Source: Solibacteraceae bacterium (lineage in GTDB: Bacteria; Acidobacteriota; Terriglobia; Bryobacterales; Bryobacteraceae). Taken from it: a stretch of DNA of 64,000 nt. Position numbers and translations under genes: made by a program. Of this stretch, positions 53,184-61,699 are shown piece after piece (position 1 is the first letter of the stretch; each line of letters starts with the position of its first letter). Where the stretch lies: positions 1 to 64,000 of the forward strand of contig JAJPJX010000116.1 of the NCBI GenBank assembly GCA_021324015.1, written 5' to 3'. The notes below the pieces were generated by a model that ran no database searches, was not told the origin of the DNA, and saw only the letters and a list, made by a program, of their open reading frames with translations.

Positions 53184-53975
53184 CTACTGCCGTCCGCCGG
53201 CAAGTTCGGCGAAATCGAGCCTCTCTGGATGCAGTTCCTGGGCTACCAGGCGGCCAAATTCCGCGCCCATACGGTCCACGAAAAAGTGCCCGCCGGGCAG
53301 CATCTGCAGGCGAAAATCTGTGCGAGTGTGCCGTCGCCAAGCCTCCAGGTCCCCGCGGCTGATGCCGGAATCCTGCTCACCCCCGAAGGCCGAAATCGCG
53401 CAGTCCAGCGGTTCCTCTTCCTGGAAACGGTAGGAGTGGCAGAGCTCGAAATCGGCGCGCAGCGCCGGAAGCATCAGGTCCAAGAGCTCCGGATCAGTGA
53501 AAAATTGATCGGGCGTGCCTTCCAGGTCCCGCAGCTCTCTCAAAAACTCCGCCCGCGGCAGATCGTGAATCGCGGATTTCTGGTTCGGCAGGTGCGGAGC
53601 GCGTCGCCCGGAAACCAGCAGGCGTTCCGGCAGGCGCCCTCCCCTGCGGCGCAGCGCTCGGGCCACTTCGAAGGCCACCAGCGCGCCCATGCTGTGGCCG
53701 AACAGCGCATAGGGCCGCTCTGTGAACGGAGCCAGTGCCTCGGCCAGCGCCTCCGCGAGCGGGCCTATCCGCCGGTAGGCAGCCTCCCGGATCCGCCCGG
53801 CCCGTCCCGGCAGGTGCGCCGCCGCGGCGTGCACGCCGGGCATCGCTGCCGGTGTCCACTGCCGGTAGGTGCCGGCGTTTCCGCCCGCGTACGGAAAGCA
53901 GAACAGAAAAATCGCGGAAGGCGGGGCGCCCTGCAATCCTGGAAACCAAGGCTCGCCGAAAGCGCGATGTAGCAT
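53184..53975 (-). CDS. Type II thioesterase (GrsT-like)
   Basis: A 263-residue alpha/beta hydrolase. Type II thioesterases clear stalled or mis-primed acyl groups from carrier proteins of PKS and NRPS enzymes. Motifs are FCFPYAGGNAGTYRQW at the oxyanion region, GHSMGALVAFEVAR with the nucleophile Ser (about residue 94), Asp in FGGEQDSGIS, and the catalytic His in MLPGGHFF. Length and order are typical of GrsT/TycF/SrfAD proteins. The ATG at 53975 has GAGGG about nine bases upstream. It is the first gene of the cluster operon, about 100 bases downstream of the predicted promoter. No signal peptide. Confidence 0.9.
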   Translation of the reverse strand: MLHRAFGEPWFPGLQGAPPSAIFLFCFPYAGGNAGTYRQWTPAAMPGVHAAAAHLPGRAGRIREAAYRRIGPLAEALAEALAPFTERPYALFGHSMGALVAFEVARALRRRGGRLPERLLVSGRRAPHLPNQKSAIHDLPRAEFLRELRDLEGTPDQFFTDPELLDLMLPALRADFELCHSYRFQEEEPLDCAISAFGGEQDSGISRGDLEAWRRHTRTDFRLQMLPGGHFFVDRMGAEFGRLVAQELHPERLDFAELAGGRQ

Positions 53976-54079
53976 CCGGTATTTCCCTCGAGTCGCTGAT
54001 CGGCCACGTCCACAAACCTACCGCTGCAGCCTGGAACCTTGGTGGTTGGCGGCGCAATTTCCTGTGGCGGTCTGCGTCA

Positions 54080-54109
54080 ATTATGAATCGCGTATCCGGA
54101 AAACATCAA
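54080..54109 (-). promoter_or_regulatory. Predicted promoter of the PKS-NRPS operon
   Basis: In the 226-base gap 53976-54201, on the minus strand, TTGATG (54104-54109) and CATAAT (54080-54085) are 18 bases apart. Transcription would start near 54073 and leave a leader of about 98 bases before the thioesterase gene. The segment is visibly more AT-rich than its surroundings. The rest of the gap holds no recognisable gene. Confidence 0.5.
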
Positions 54110-54201
54110 GTGTTTTTTCCGAAATGGCCCGCTTATTCGGATGTGTTGGCACAACCCTTTGCCGCCTGCAACCATTCCGAAACACAAGCGCCGGCTGCAC
54201 C

Positions 54202-56367
54202 CTACTTCACGTTCAACACCAGTCCGCCCTGGCTGATCATCGCGGAATTGTCGGGGTTTGACGAATTCACCGGACCCATGACCAGCCTCACGCCGACCTG
54301 CGGGGGAAACTTGAAATTCAGAAGATTTGGATTCTTGTCCGCCAGCGTGGCCGGATCGGGAACATAAACGCCGAGCTGATATACATTGCCCGGAAATCCG
54401 GCGACCGGCCCGCTGACCGCCGCGATCCCGTTCGCGTAGAAGCCGTCCACAAAGACCGAGGGCGCGAGCGCTGTCACGGCGTACCCGTGATCCCGCGTGT
54501 ACTGGCCCACGCCGGCCGCGAAGATGGTGATCGCCGAGCCGGGCGCGGCCGGATGCTCCGGGGAATTCAGCGTCCCGTCGCTGTTCAGGATGTAGCCTTG
54601 TCCGTAGCCTGTGCCGTCGGTCGAGTAAATGCCGGGCGACGTGGCCGCGGCGGGAACAAAAACCGGATTGGAAAGCTGCCCGCCGGACGCCACCTGGATG
54701 ACATACGAGCCGGAGGTCTTGGCATCCTCCGGCATCTCCGCCACCAGGCTGCCGGAGGTTCCCGTGACTCCCGCCAGCGGCGCGCCGTCCACCAGCAGTT
54801 GCGCGTCCGGCCTAAAGCCGGACCCCGCCGCCATCACGGGCTCTCCTGGCGCAAGAGGCGCGGCCATCCGGCTCGCGAAATGCAGTACGGAATCCAGCCG
54901 CACCGGAGGCGCCGGCGGCAAGGCGATCTTGTTGGCCGCCACCAGGCCTCCCGTGACGAACGCTTGCCCGGGATCGCCCCCGATGAACAGGGAGCCGGCG
55001 CCCAGCGTCGCACCCGCCAGCAGCACGTTTCCCTTGCCGTCCGGTACCGCTGCGCGCGCGTCGAACGGCCGCTCATCCCCTAGGTACGTGGAGAAAAGAA
55101 GCTGCGTGAGATCCGCGCTCAGCCCCGCAACGAATCCCGAGCGGGCCGAAAACGAAGTTTGAAACGGAGCGCGCGTGGGAAAGGCCCGCGAATCGGTTTG
55201 GCCGCTCACCAGCACGTAGCCGGCGGGATCGATGTGGATGCTCTCTCCGGCATCGCCAAGTTCCCCGCCCAGTAGCGTCGCGGCCAGGATCTTCGAGAGG
55301 CCGGCGTCCCACTTGATCACGAACGCGTCTCCCAGTCCACCGGGAGGCATCTGCAGAGGCAGGACGGGTGCGGGCGGTTGCGGCGCTGATTGAAATGCGC
55401 CCGGCGTGGCTGGAAAGATTGATTTCGGAGACCCCGTGTTGTAGCTCAATTGCGCCGTTCCGGTGGCGTACACGTTCCCATCGGAATCCATGGCCAGCGC
55501 GGAGATCGCGATGCCGGGTTGCGCCGCGGATGTTAGCAGCGCCGAACCGTCCGCGCTCATCTCGACGACATTGCCCTGCCCGCCGAACCAGGCTCTCCCC
55601 TGCGAGTCCACCAGCAATGCCTGCGCCGCCTGCACGAGGTTCTTGCTGCCGTCCATCGGAACATAGGTCGAGTAGACGAGCCCGCTTCCTTGCGCGTTGA
55701 ACTCGGAGACAAACGCCGACGTCGGACCGGGAATGCAGCCAATGAACCCGGTGCAGATCTCCGACTGCTGGAACTGCGGCTGGTAGGCGCCCGGCGTTGT
55801 GGGCAAGCTCCCGGCGCTGGTGCCGCCGGCGTATACGTTGCCCGCTGCATCCACGGCGATACTCTCTACCGAACTGCGGAAATCCGTGAAATACGTCGAC
55901 CAGCCCAGCGACCCGTCCGGGTTCAGCTTCAACAGAAAGCTCGCCGCGGCACCGGGAGGCCCTGGTTTCGTTTTCAGGTACGCCACCGGCGTAACCGGAA
56001 GATCGGCCGACATCGTCGCCCCGGCGACGTACACGCTGCCGTCCTGTCCCACAGCCATGGCCGACGCGGTGTCGTCCCCGCTGCCTCCGAAACGGGTTGC
56101 GTACACAACGTTGCCGTCCGCATCCAGCTTCACCGCGAACACGTCGCTGCCGGGCGAAGCCGCTGCGGAAACGTGCACGGCCGAAGGAAAGTCGATCGAC
56201 GTGGTGTGCCCGGCGATGTAAAGATTTCCGCCCGCATCCACGGCCGCGCCGATGACCATGCTGGCGCCCGAGCCGCCCAGCGTCTTCACCCACTCCAGCG
56301 CGGGCGCCATCCCGGCGGCCCACGCCCCGGCGCAGAAGCAGACAAACGTCGCCGGCAGCTTTCGCAT
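54202..56367 (-). CDS. Secreted SBBP-type beta-propeller protein with TIGR03437-like C-terminal domain
   Basis: A 721-residue protein. The start at 56367 gives a signal peptide (KLPATFVCFCAGAWAAGM). The N-terminal 420 residues hold about seven repeats of the SBBP style (DADGNVVYATRFGGSGDD, AVDAAGNVYAGGTSAG, MDSDGNVYATGTAQ), predicting a propeller. An immunoglobulin-like segment (GSGFRPDAQLLVDGAPLAGV) follows. The last 150 residues (for example AITIFAAGVGQYT and VYQLGVYVPDP) match the pattern of the C-terminal domain family TIGR03437, abundant in Solibacter and its relatives. It is presumably exported; ligand and role are unknown. Its ATG overlaps the stop of the dehydratase gene (TGATG), so the two are translationally coupled although functionally unrelated on their face. 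Confidence 0.83.
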   Translation of the reverse strand: MRKLPATFVCFCAGAWAAGMAPALEWVKTLGGSGASMVIGAAVDAGGNLYIAGHTTSIDFPSAVHVSAAASPGSDVFAVKLDADGNVVYATRFGGSGDDTASAMAVGQDGSVYVAGATMSADLPVTPVAYLKTKPGPPGAAASFLLKLNPDGSLGWSTYFTDFRSSVESIAVDAAGNVYAGGTSAGSLPTTPGAYQPQFQQSEICTGFIGCIPGPTSAFVSEFNAQGSGLVYSTYVPMDGSKNLVQAAQALLVDSQGRAWFGGQGNVVEMSADGSALLTSAAQPGIAISALAMDSDGNVYATGTAQLSYNTGSPKSIFPATPGAFQSAPQPPAPVLPLQMPPGGLGDAFVIKWDAGLSKILAATLLGGELGDAGESIHIDPAGYVLVSGQTDSRAFPTRAPFQTSFSARSGFVAGLSADLTQLLFSTYLGDERPFDARAAVPDGKGNVLLAGATLGAGSLFIGGDPGQAFVTGGLVAANKIALPPAPPVRLDSVLHFASRMAAPLAPGEPVMAAGSGFRPDAQLLVDGAPLAGVTGTSGSLVAEMPEDAKTSGSYVIQVASGGQLSNPVFVPAAATSPGIYSTDGTGYGQGYILNSDGTLNSPEHPAAPGSAITIFAAGVGQYTRDHGYAVTALAPSVFVDGFYANGIAAVSGPVAGFPGNVYQLGVYVPDPATLADKNPNLLNFKFPPQVGVRLVMGPVNSSNPDNSAMISQGGLVLNVK

Positions 56368-58097
56368 CACAGTCCTCCATGATGAGCGCCGGCTTGTGGC
56401 AGCCGCGCTCGCAAAAAATCGAAGTCGCAACCCAGGTTCGCCTGGGTGACGTGCTCCAGAAACAGCCGCCCGTATCCCCGCTCGTACTTCGGCGGCGCTG
56501 GCTGGAATTCCGCGAGCCGCCGCTCGATTTCTCCGTCCGGAAGCCGCAGCTCGATCCCCCTTCCAGCCGCGTCCAGTTCGATGGGATCGCCCGTGCGCAC
56601 GATCGCCAGCGGCCCGCCCACCGCCGCCTCCGGCGCCACGTGCAGCACCACCGTCCCGAAACTCGTGCCGCTCATGCGCGCATCGCTGATCCGCACCATG
56701 TCGTTGACGTTTTGCTTCAGCAGCGCCCTGGGCATGGGAATGTGCCCCCACTCCGGAAAACCTGGCGCTCCCTTCGGCCCGCAGTTCTTCATCACCAGCA
56801 CCGTGTCGCGCGTCACCGGCAGATCCTCGCTGTCGATCTGCGCCCGCATCTGTTCATAGTTCTCAAACACGTACGCCGCGCCGGTGTGTTGCAGTAATTC
56901 CGGTGAAGCCGCGGTCTGCTTGATTACCGCCCCGTCCGGCGCCAGGTTACCGTACAGGATGACCGTCCCGCCCTCCCGGTAGAGCGGTTCGCCCGCTGTC
57001 CGGATCACCTCCCGGCGGTGGCACTCGGCCGTCTCCACGTTCTCCCGGACGGTCTTCCCCGTCACCGTCAAGGCATCGCCGTGCAACAGCGGTAAAATCT
57101 CCCGCATCACCGCGGGCAGCCCGCCGGCATAAAAGAAGTCCTCCATCAGGTACTCGCCGGACGGCTTCACGTTCGCGATATACGGCGTACGCCGCGAAAT
57201 CCGGTCGAAATCGTCCAGCGTCAGATCGATCCCCAGCCGCCCGGCGATCGCCAGCAGGTGCACCACCGCGTTGGTCGATCCGCCGATCGCCATGTCCACC
57301 GTGATGGCGTTCTCCAGCGCGTCCCGCGTCAGAATGCGCGAGGGCCGCACGTCCTCCCAGACCAGGTCCACGATCCGCCGCCCGCTCATCTCCGCCATGG
57401 CCAGGCGGCGCGAGTCCGGCGCCGGCACGTTGGCGCAGCCCGTCAGCGTCATGCCCATGGCTTCCGCCAGGCTGGTCATGGTCGAGGCCGTCCCCATCAC
57501 CGTGCAGTGCCCCGCGCTGCGCGAAATGCCGCCCTCGATTTCGCACCACTCCTCCTCGCTCAGCCGCCCCGTGCGGAACAGGTCGAACAGCTTGCGCCCG
57601 TCGGTCCCCGAGCCCAGCTTGCGATCCTTCCACTGCCCGCTCAGCATCGGCCCGCCCGGCACCATGATCGCCGGGATGTCCGCGCTCGCCGCTCCCATCA
57701 ACTGCGCCGGCGTAGTCTTGTCGCAGCCGCACAGCAACACCACTCCGTCCAGCGGATTCGCCCGGATGGATTCCTCCACGTCCATGGCCATCAGGTTCCG
57801 GTAGAGCATCGTGGTGGGGCGCATGAACACCTCGCCCAGCGAAATCGTCGGAAATTCCAGCGGGAATCCGCCCGCTGCCCACACTCCCCGCTTCACCGCC
57901 TCCGCCACCGTGCGCAGGTGCGCGTTACAGTTGTTTAACTCGCTCCACGAGTTGCAAATGCCGATCACCGGCCGGTTCTGAAACACCTCCGCGGTGAAGC
58001 CTTCCGCCCGCATCCACGCCCGCCGCGTGAAACTCTCGTAATTCGGTTGGGCCCACCATTCCTGGCTGCGCAATGCTTTCCTGCTGCTTTCTGCCAT
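56367..58097 (-). CDS. IlvD/Edd-family dehydratase (sugar-acid type)
   Basis: A 576-residue enzyme. The family removes water from dihydroxy acids or sugar acids using an Fe-S cluster. Three cysteines expected as cluster ligands are visible: CNSWSELNNCN near residue 50, CGCDKTTPAQLMG near 120 and SAGHCTVMGTASTM near 190. CNSWSEL and the strongly conserved GGPMLSGQWKDRKLGSGTDG resemble L-arabinonate/D-xylonate dehydratases more than IlvD itself, which has a WND motif there, so a pentonate or hexonate is the likelier substrate. Start at 58097 (AESSRKALRSQEWW) was chosen; an in-frame ATG three codons upstream at 58106 is possible. A promoter-like element ends about eight bases upstream, which would make the message leaderless. 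The next gene overlaps its stop codon. Confidence 0.87.
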   Translation of the reverse strand: MAESSRKALRSQEWWAQPNYESFTRRAWMRAEGFTAEVFQNRPVIGICNSWSELNNCNAHLRTVAEAVKRGVWAAGGFPLEFPTISLGEVFMRPTTMLYRNLMAMDVEESIRANPLDGVVLLCGCDKTTPAQLMGAASADIPAIMVPGGPMLSGQWKDRKLGSGTDGRKLFDLFRTGRLSEEEWCEIEGGISRSAGHCTVMGTASTMTSLAEAMGMTLTGCANVPAPDSRRLAMAEMSGRRIVDLVWEDVRPSRILTRDALENAITVDMAIGGSTNAVVHLLAIAGRLGIDLTLDDFDRISRRTPYIANVKPSGEYLMEDFFYAGGLPAVMREILPLLHGDALTVTGKTVRENVETAECHRREVIRTAGEPLYREGGTVILYGNLAPDGAVIKQTAASPELLQHTGAAYVFENYEQMRAQIDSEDLPVTRDTVLVMKNCGPKGAPGFPEWGHIPMPRALLKQNVNDMVRISDARMSGTSFGTVVLHVAPEAAVGGPLAIVRTGDPIELDAAGRGIELRLPDGEIERRLAEFQPAPPKYERGYGRLFLEHVTQANLGCDFDFLRARLPQAGAHHGGL

Positions 58098-58104
58098 GTC
58101 GCCC

Positions 58105-58134
58105 ATTACAACGCGAGTGGTAGGAAAACACCAA
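58105..58134 (-). promoter_or_regulatory. Possible promoter of the dehydratase gene
   Basis: On the minus strand TTGGTG (58129-58134) and TGTAAT (58105-58110) are 18 bases apart. The expected start of transcription falls at the ATG at 58097, suggesting a leaderless message. The -35 is poor. Confidence 0.3.
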
Positions 58135-58175
58135 CTTTTGCACATGGAACCGAGCCGCGGCCGCAAGGAGCGGTC

Positions 58176-58181
58176 TATAAT
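58176..58181 (+). promoter_or_regulatory. Consensus -10 element of the membrane-protein operon
   Basis: A perfect TATAAT ends 19 bases before the ATG at 58201, with AGAGGGG as ribosome site between them. No -35 is evident at 16-18 bases. Confidence 0.45.
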
Positions 58182-58200
58182 TTTGTTTGCAGAGGGGCAC

Positions 58201-59373
58201 ATGGCAGCGACTTCCACACTCACCTCTCCCGTGGCGTCTCCCCCGGCCGCGCCCCGGACGGTTCCCTGGTATATCTGGTGCGCCGTTCTGGCCGTAACTT
58301 CCGCCATGATCGGCGGCCACTGGGATATTTCCTGGCACCGCTCCATCGGACGCGATACGTTCTGGACTCCGGCGCACATCGCTATTTACCTGTGCGGCGT
58401 TTTGGCGGGTATCTCCTGCGGCTACCTGATCCTCTCCACCACCTTCCGCCAGGACTCCCCGCTGCGCCCGGCTTCCGTGAGCATCTGGGGCTTCTGCGGA
58501 CCGCTGGGCGCGTTCGTCGCCGCCTGGGGCGGCATTGCCATGCTCACCTCCGCCCCCTTTGACGACTGGTGGCACAATGCCTACGGCCTGGACGTCAAAA
58601 TCGTCAGCCCTCCGCACGTGCTGCTCATCACCGGCATCCTGGCGGTGGAAGTCGGCGCGCTCATCCTCATCCTGGGCGTCATGAATCGTGCCGAAGGCGC
58701 CTTCCGGCGCAAGCTCAACCGTCTGTTCCTGTACATCGGCGGCATGATCCTGGTCGTGCTCATGATCCTGGTCATGGAGTTCACCACCCGGGCCGCCATG
58801 CACAAGGCGTTCTTCTATCGCATCCTGTGCACCGCGGTTCCCGCTGTCCTGGCCGGCATCGGCGCCGCGTCCCCTCGGCGGTGGGCTTCCACCACCGTTG
58901 CCGGCATCTACACCGTGTTCCTGCTCGGCCTGGAATGGATTCTGCCTCTGTTTCCCGCCGAGCCCAAGCTCGGGCCGGTCTATCAGCACGTCACTCACTT
59001 CATCCCGCCCGAGTTCCCGATTTTGCTGATCGTCCCGGCCCTGCTGCTGGATCTCGCGCGTCCGGCTCTGTCCGGCTTGAATCGCGAGCTCCAGGCGCTG
59101 GCCGCGGGCGCGCTCTTCCTGGCCTCGCTCCTGGCGGTCCAGTGGCCCTTCGCCGATTTCCTCATGAGCCCGCTCGCGCGCAACCGGATCTTTGGCACCT
59201 TGTACCTGGACTACAACGCGAACCCCAACTGGTTCATCGTGCGCAACGTATTCATGCCTGCCGATGCGCCCGCACACTTCTGGAAGGAGATGGCGATCGC
59301 CCTCGCTGCCGCCGTCCTCACCAGCCGTCTGGGTTTGGCCTGGGGCGGCTGGATGCAGCGCATTCGCCGCTAG
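58201..59373 (+). CDS. Polytopic membrane protein of unknown function
   Basis: A 390-residue protein with roughly nine to ten hydrophobic segments (for example WYIWCAVLAVTSAMIGG near 25, IAIYLCGVLAGISCGYLIL near 62, VLLITGILAVEVGALILILG near 140 and LFLYIGGMILVVLMILVM near 178). Start at 58201 is supported by AGAGGGG seven bases upstream. The first loop contains GGHWDISWHRSIGRDTFW and PAHIA, with several His and Trp residues that could bind metal or a cofactor; similar loops with paired His occur at other membrane edges. I do not recognise a named family. The next gene, for a secreted or membrane-anchored His/Met-rich protein, begins four bases after the stop, so they form a two-gene unit. 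Confidence 0.65.
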   Translation: MAATSTLTSPVASPPAAPRTVPWYIWCAVLAVTSAMIGGHWDISWHRSIGRDTFWTPAHIAIYLCGVLAGISCGYLILSTTFRQDSPLRPASVSIWGFCGPLGAFVAAWGGIAMLTSAPFDDWWHNAYGLDVKIVSPPHVLLITGILAVEVGALILILGVMNRAEGAFRRKLNRLFLYIGGMILVVLMILVMEFTTRAAMHKAFFYRILCTAVPAVLAGIGAASPRRWASTTVAGIYTVFLLGLEWILPLFPAEPKLGPVYQHVTHFIPPEFPILLIVPALLLDLARPALSGLNRELQALAAGALFLASLLAVQWPFADFLMSPLARNRIFGTLYLDYNANPNWFIVRNVFMPADAPAHFWKEMAIALAAAVLTSRLGLAWGGWMQRIRR

Positions 59374-59377
59374 CCGC

Positions 59378-60826
59378 ATGCGGTTTCTTTTCCCGCTCCT
59401 GCTCTTCACCGCCTCCGCCGCCTTCGCACACGTAGGCAGCCCCGATGTTTTTTTCGATGGCAGCGCCGGGCCCTACCGGCTCCTGGTGACCATCCGCCCC
59501 CCGGTCGTGGTGCCCGGAGTGGCTGAAATTGAAATCCGTTCCTCCACCCCCGGCATCCGCCAGGTACACATTGTTCCCCTGCCGCTCACCGGCCCCGGCG
59601 CCCGCTTCGCGCCCACCCCGGACCTGGCCAAACCATCCAAAGACGATCCCCAGTTCTTCACCGGATCTCTCTGGATGATGGCCAGCGGCTCCTGGCAGGT
59701 GCGCATTCGTGCCAGCGGCGCCGAAGGCTCGGGCCAACTCTCCGTGCCTGTGCCCGCTCTGGCTTCCCGCACCATGACCATGCAGAAGGGCCTGGGCGCC
59801 CTGCTGCTCACGCTGCTGCTGGTCCTGGGTGTGGGCGCCGTCAGCATCGTAGGCGCCTCCGTTCGCGAAGGCCAGTTGGAACCCGGTCTGCTCCCCTCCG
59901 CCGAACGCATCCGCCGCTCCCGGGTCGTGATGGGCGCGGCCGCCCTGCTCGTGGTCCTGGCCGTCTGGCTGGGCAACGCATGGTGGAATTCCGAAGCCGG
60001 CAACTATGGGCGCATCATCTTCAAGCCCCTCCAGCTCACCGCCGCGCTCGAACCCGGCGGCGCCTTGCGCCTGCGCCTCTCCGACCCCGGCTGGCTGCGC
60101 TGGCGTCGCGTCGACGACCTGATCCCCGACCACAATCACCTGATGCACCTGTACGTCCTGCGCCTGCCCGCCATGGAGCGTGTCTGGCACCTGCATCCCG
60201 AACCTGCCGGCCCCGGAGAGCTCGTCCAGCAGTTGCCCCCCATGCCGGCTGGCGCCTATCAGCTCTATGGCGACATCGTCCATCAGAATGGCCTCCCGGA
60301 AACCGTCGTCGCCCAGGTCAACCTTCCCGAGATTCCCGGCCGCCCCCTCGCGGGCGATGACTCGGCCGGCGCCGCCCCCCCGCTCTCTCAGGCCGATCCC
60401 GCCCGCACCGTCACCCAGCTTCCCGATGGCTACCGCATGGTCTGGCTGCGCGATCCTGGCCCCCTCCGGGCCCGGCGCCCTGTCCTCTTCCGTTTCCGCC
60501 TCGAAGACTCCGCTGGCAAACCGGCGCCGGATATGGAACTCTATATGGGCATGCCGGGACACGCTGCCTTTATTCGCGACGATCTCACCGTCTTCGCTCA
60601 CGTGCACCCTTCCGGCTCCGTGCCCATGGCCGCGCTGTCCCTCCTCCAGCCGAGCGGCCCGCACGCCGCTCACCGCATGCAGATGTCCATGTCCGCCTCC
60701 GGGCTTCCGGCCGAAGTCTCCTTCCCCTACGGCTTCCCCAAGCCCGGCAACTACCGCATCATCATCCAGATGAAGCGCGGAGGAGTCGTCGAGACTGGCG
60801 TGTTCGACGCCAGGGTGGAGAACTGA
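59378..60826 (+). CDS. Membrane-anchored extracytoplasmic protein with His/Met-rich motifs
   Basis: A 483-residue protein with a signal peptide (FLFPLLLFTASAAFAHVG); the ATG at 59378 was chosen over a longer in-frame upstream start for this reason. Residues of about 15-130 look like a beta-sandwich (LLVTIRPPVVVPGVAEIEI). Two hydrophobic spans follow near 137-160 and 184-202. The C-terminal 280 residues again look beta-rich and carry DHNHLMHLYVLR, WHLHPEPAG, FAHVHPSG and HAAHRMQMSMSASG, clusters of His and Met that suggest metal (perhaps copper) binding. It follows the polytopic membrane protein by four bases and is followed after four bases by an SDR gene. The family is unknown to me; a role in metal or electron handling with its partner is inference. 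Confidence 0.65.
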   Translation: MRFLFPLLLFTASAAFAHVGSPDVFFDGSAGPYRLLVTIRPPVVVPGVAEIEIRSSTPGIRQVHIVPLPLTGPGARFAPTPDLAKPSKDDPQFFTGSLWMMASGSWQVRIRASGAEGSGQLSVPVPALASRTMTMQKGLGALLLTLLLVLGVGAVSIVGASVREGQLEPGLLPSAERIRRSRVVMGAAALLVVLAVWLGNAWWNSEAGNYGRIIFKPLQLTAALEPGGALRLRLSDPGWLRWRRVDDLIPDHNHLMHLYVLRLPAMERVWHLHPEPAGPGELVQQLPPMPAGAYQLYGDIVHQNGLPETVVAQVNLPEIPGRPLAGDDSAGAAPPLSQADPARTVTQLPDGYRMVWLRDPGPLRARRPVLFRFRLEDSAGKPAPDMELYMGMPGHAAFIRDDLTVFAHVHPSGSVPMAALSLLQPSGPHAAHRMQMSMSASGLPAEVSFPYGFPKPGNYRIIIQMKRGGVVETGVFDARVEN

Positions 60827-60830
60827 AGGC

Positions 60831-61652
60831 TTGCGCACCCCCAAAGAACAGTGTGTCCTCATCACCGGAGCCGGCCGCGGCATCGGAAAGCGCCTCGCCT
60901 TGGGCTTCGCCTCCGCCGGTTACCGTGTGGGCTTGCTGGCTCGCAGTCAGCCCGAACTGGACCTTGCCAGGTTGGAAATCGAGCACGGCGGCGGTACGGC
61001 TTTGGCCATCCGCGCCGACGTCCGCGATTACGAGCAGGTCTCCCGCGCCGTCGAGTGCCTCCGCCAGGCCTTCGGCGGCGTGGATGTGCTCATCGCCGCC
61101 GCCGCCGTCCAGGGTCCCATCGGCCCGCTTTGGGAGAACGATCCCCGGCTGTGGGCGGAAGCCATCCAAGCCAACCTCGTGGGCGTCATGCACGCCTGCC
61201 ACGCCGTGCTCCCCCAGATGATCGCCCGGCGCTCCGGCAAGATCGTGGTCCTCAGCGGCGGCGGTTCGGCCTACGCCCGCCCCAATTTCACGGCTTACGC
61301 CGCCTCCAAAACCGCCGTCGTGCGCCTCGCCGAAGTCCTGGCCGAGGAAGTGCGCGACCACAACGTGCAGGTCAACTGCATGGCCCCGGGCGGCACCTAC
61401 AGCCACATGACCGACGAGATCCTGCACGCCGGGGCCCTCGCCGGCGCCAAGGAGATCCAGGACGCCGAGCGTATCCGACTCACCGGCGGCACCCCGCCCG
61501 AAAAGCAGATCCAGCTCGCCCTCTTTCTGGCTTCCGAACGCTCCAATCACATCAGCGGAAAGTTCCTCCACGTCAACGACGATTGGAAGCGCCTCGAAAA
61601 CGAAAATATGCATCCCGAGGTCTTCACCCTGCGCCGCCTCCAGCGAGTCTGA
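60831..61652 (+). CDS. Short-chain dehydrogenase/reductase (SDR)
   Basis: A 273-residue NAD(P)-dependent oxidoreductase. The Rossmann motif is VLITGAGRGIGKRLA (residues 9-23), and the catalytic Ser-Tyr-Lys set is SGGGSAYARPNFTAYAASK. The stretch that is normally NNAG reads IAAAAV, a minor departure. The frame starts at a TTG four bases after the stop of the preceding gene; the first internal ATG would remove the cofactor site, so TTG is taken as the start. Substrate is unknown. Tight spacing suggests transcription with the two upstream membrane/secreted genes. Confidence 0.82.
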   Translation: MRTPKEQCVLITGAGRGIGKRLALGFASAGYRVGLLARSQPELDLARLEIEHGGGTALAIRADVRDYEQVSRAVECLRQAFGGVDVLIAAAAVQGPIGPLWENDPRLWAEAIQANLVGVMHACHAVLPQMIARRSGKIVVLSGGGSAYARPNFTAYAASKTAVVRLAEVLAEEVRDHNVQVNCMAPGGTYSHMTDEILHAGALAGAKEIQDAERIRLTGGTPPEKQIQLALFLASERSNHISGKFLHVNDDWKRLENENMHPEVFTLRRLQRV

Positions 61653-61699
61653 TTCCGGTATTTCATCCTTGAAACTCTGAATTATGCGATCATCGAGTC

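Larger units (their letters stand above)
17164..53975 (-). other. Hybrid PKS-NRPS biosynthetic gene cluster, one 36.8-kb transcription unit
   Basis: Eleven minus-strand genes follow each other with gaps of 15 bases or less and several stop/start overlaps, from a type II thioesterase to a glycosyltransferase. The enzymatic order (aromatic ammonia-lyase, acyl ligase-carrier, PKS, four NRPS proteins, terminal thioesterase) is colinear with assembly: starter activation first, release last. Docking elements at protein ends support the same order. The predicted backbone is aryl-dienoyl (or beta-Phe-derived), D-Glu-like, one unassigned residue, thiazole, methylated thiazoline or thiazolidine, Ser, Ala. 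The only promoter-like sequence seen is at 54080-54109. Boundaries beyond the thioesterase and glycosyltransferase are inferred from gene direction and spacing. Confidence 0.85.

Noticed and set aside
56368-56751. A longer N-terminus for the SBBP-repeat protein
   Set aside because: The in-frame extension overlaps the dehydratase C-terminus and is Ala/Gly/Arg-rich noise; the signal peptide begins at 56367.
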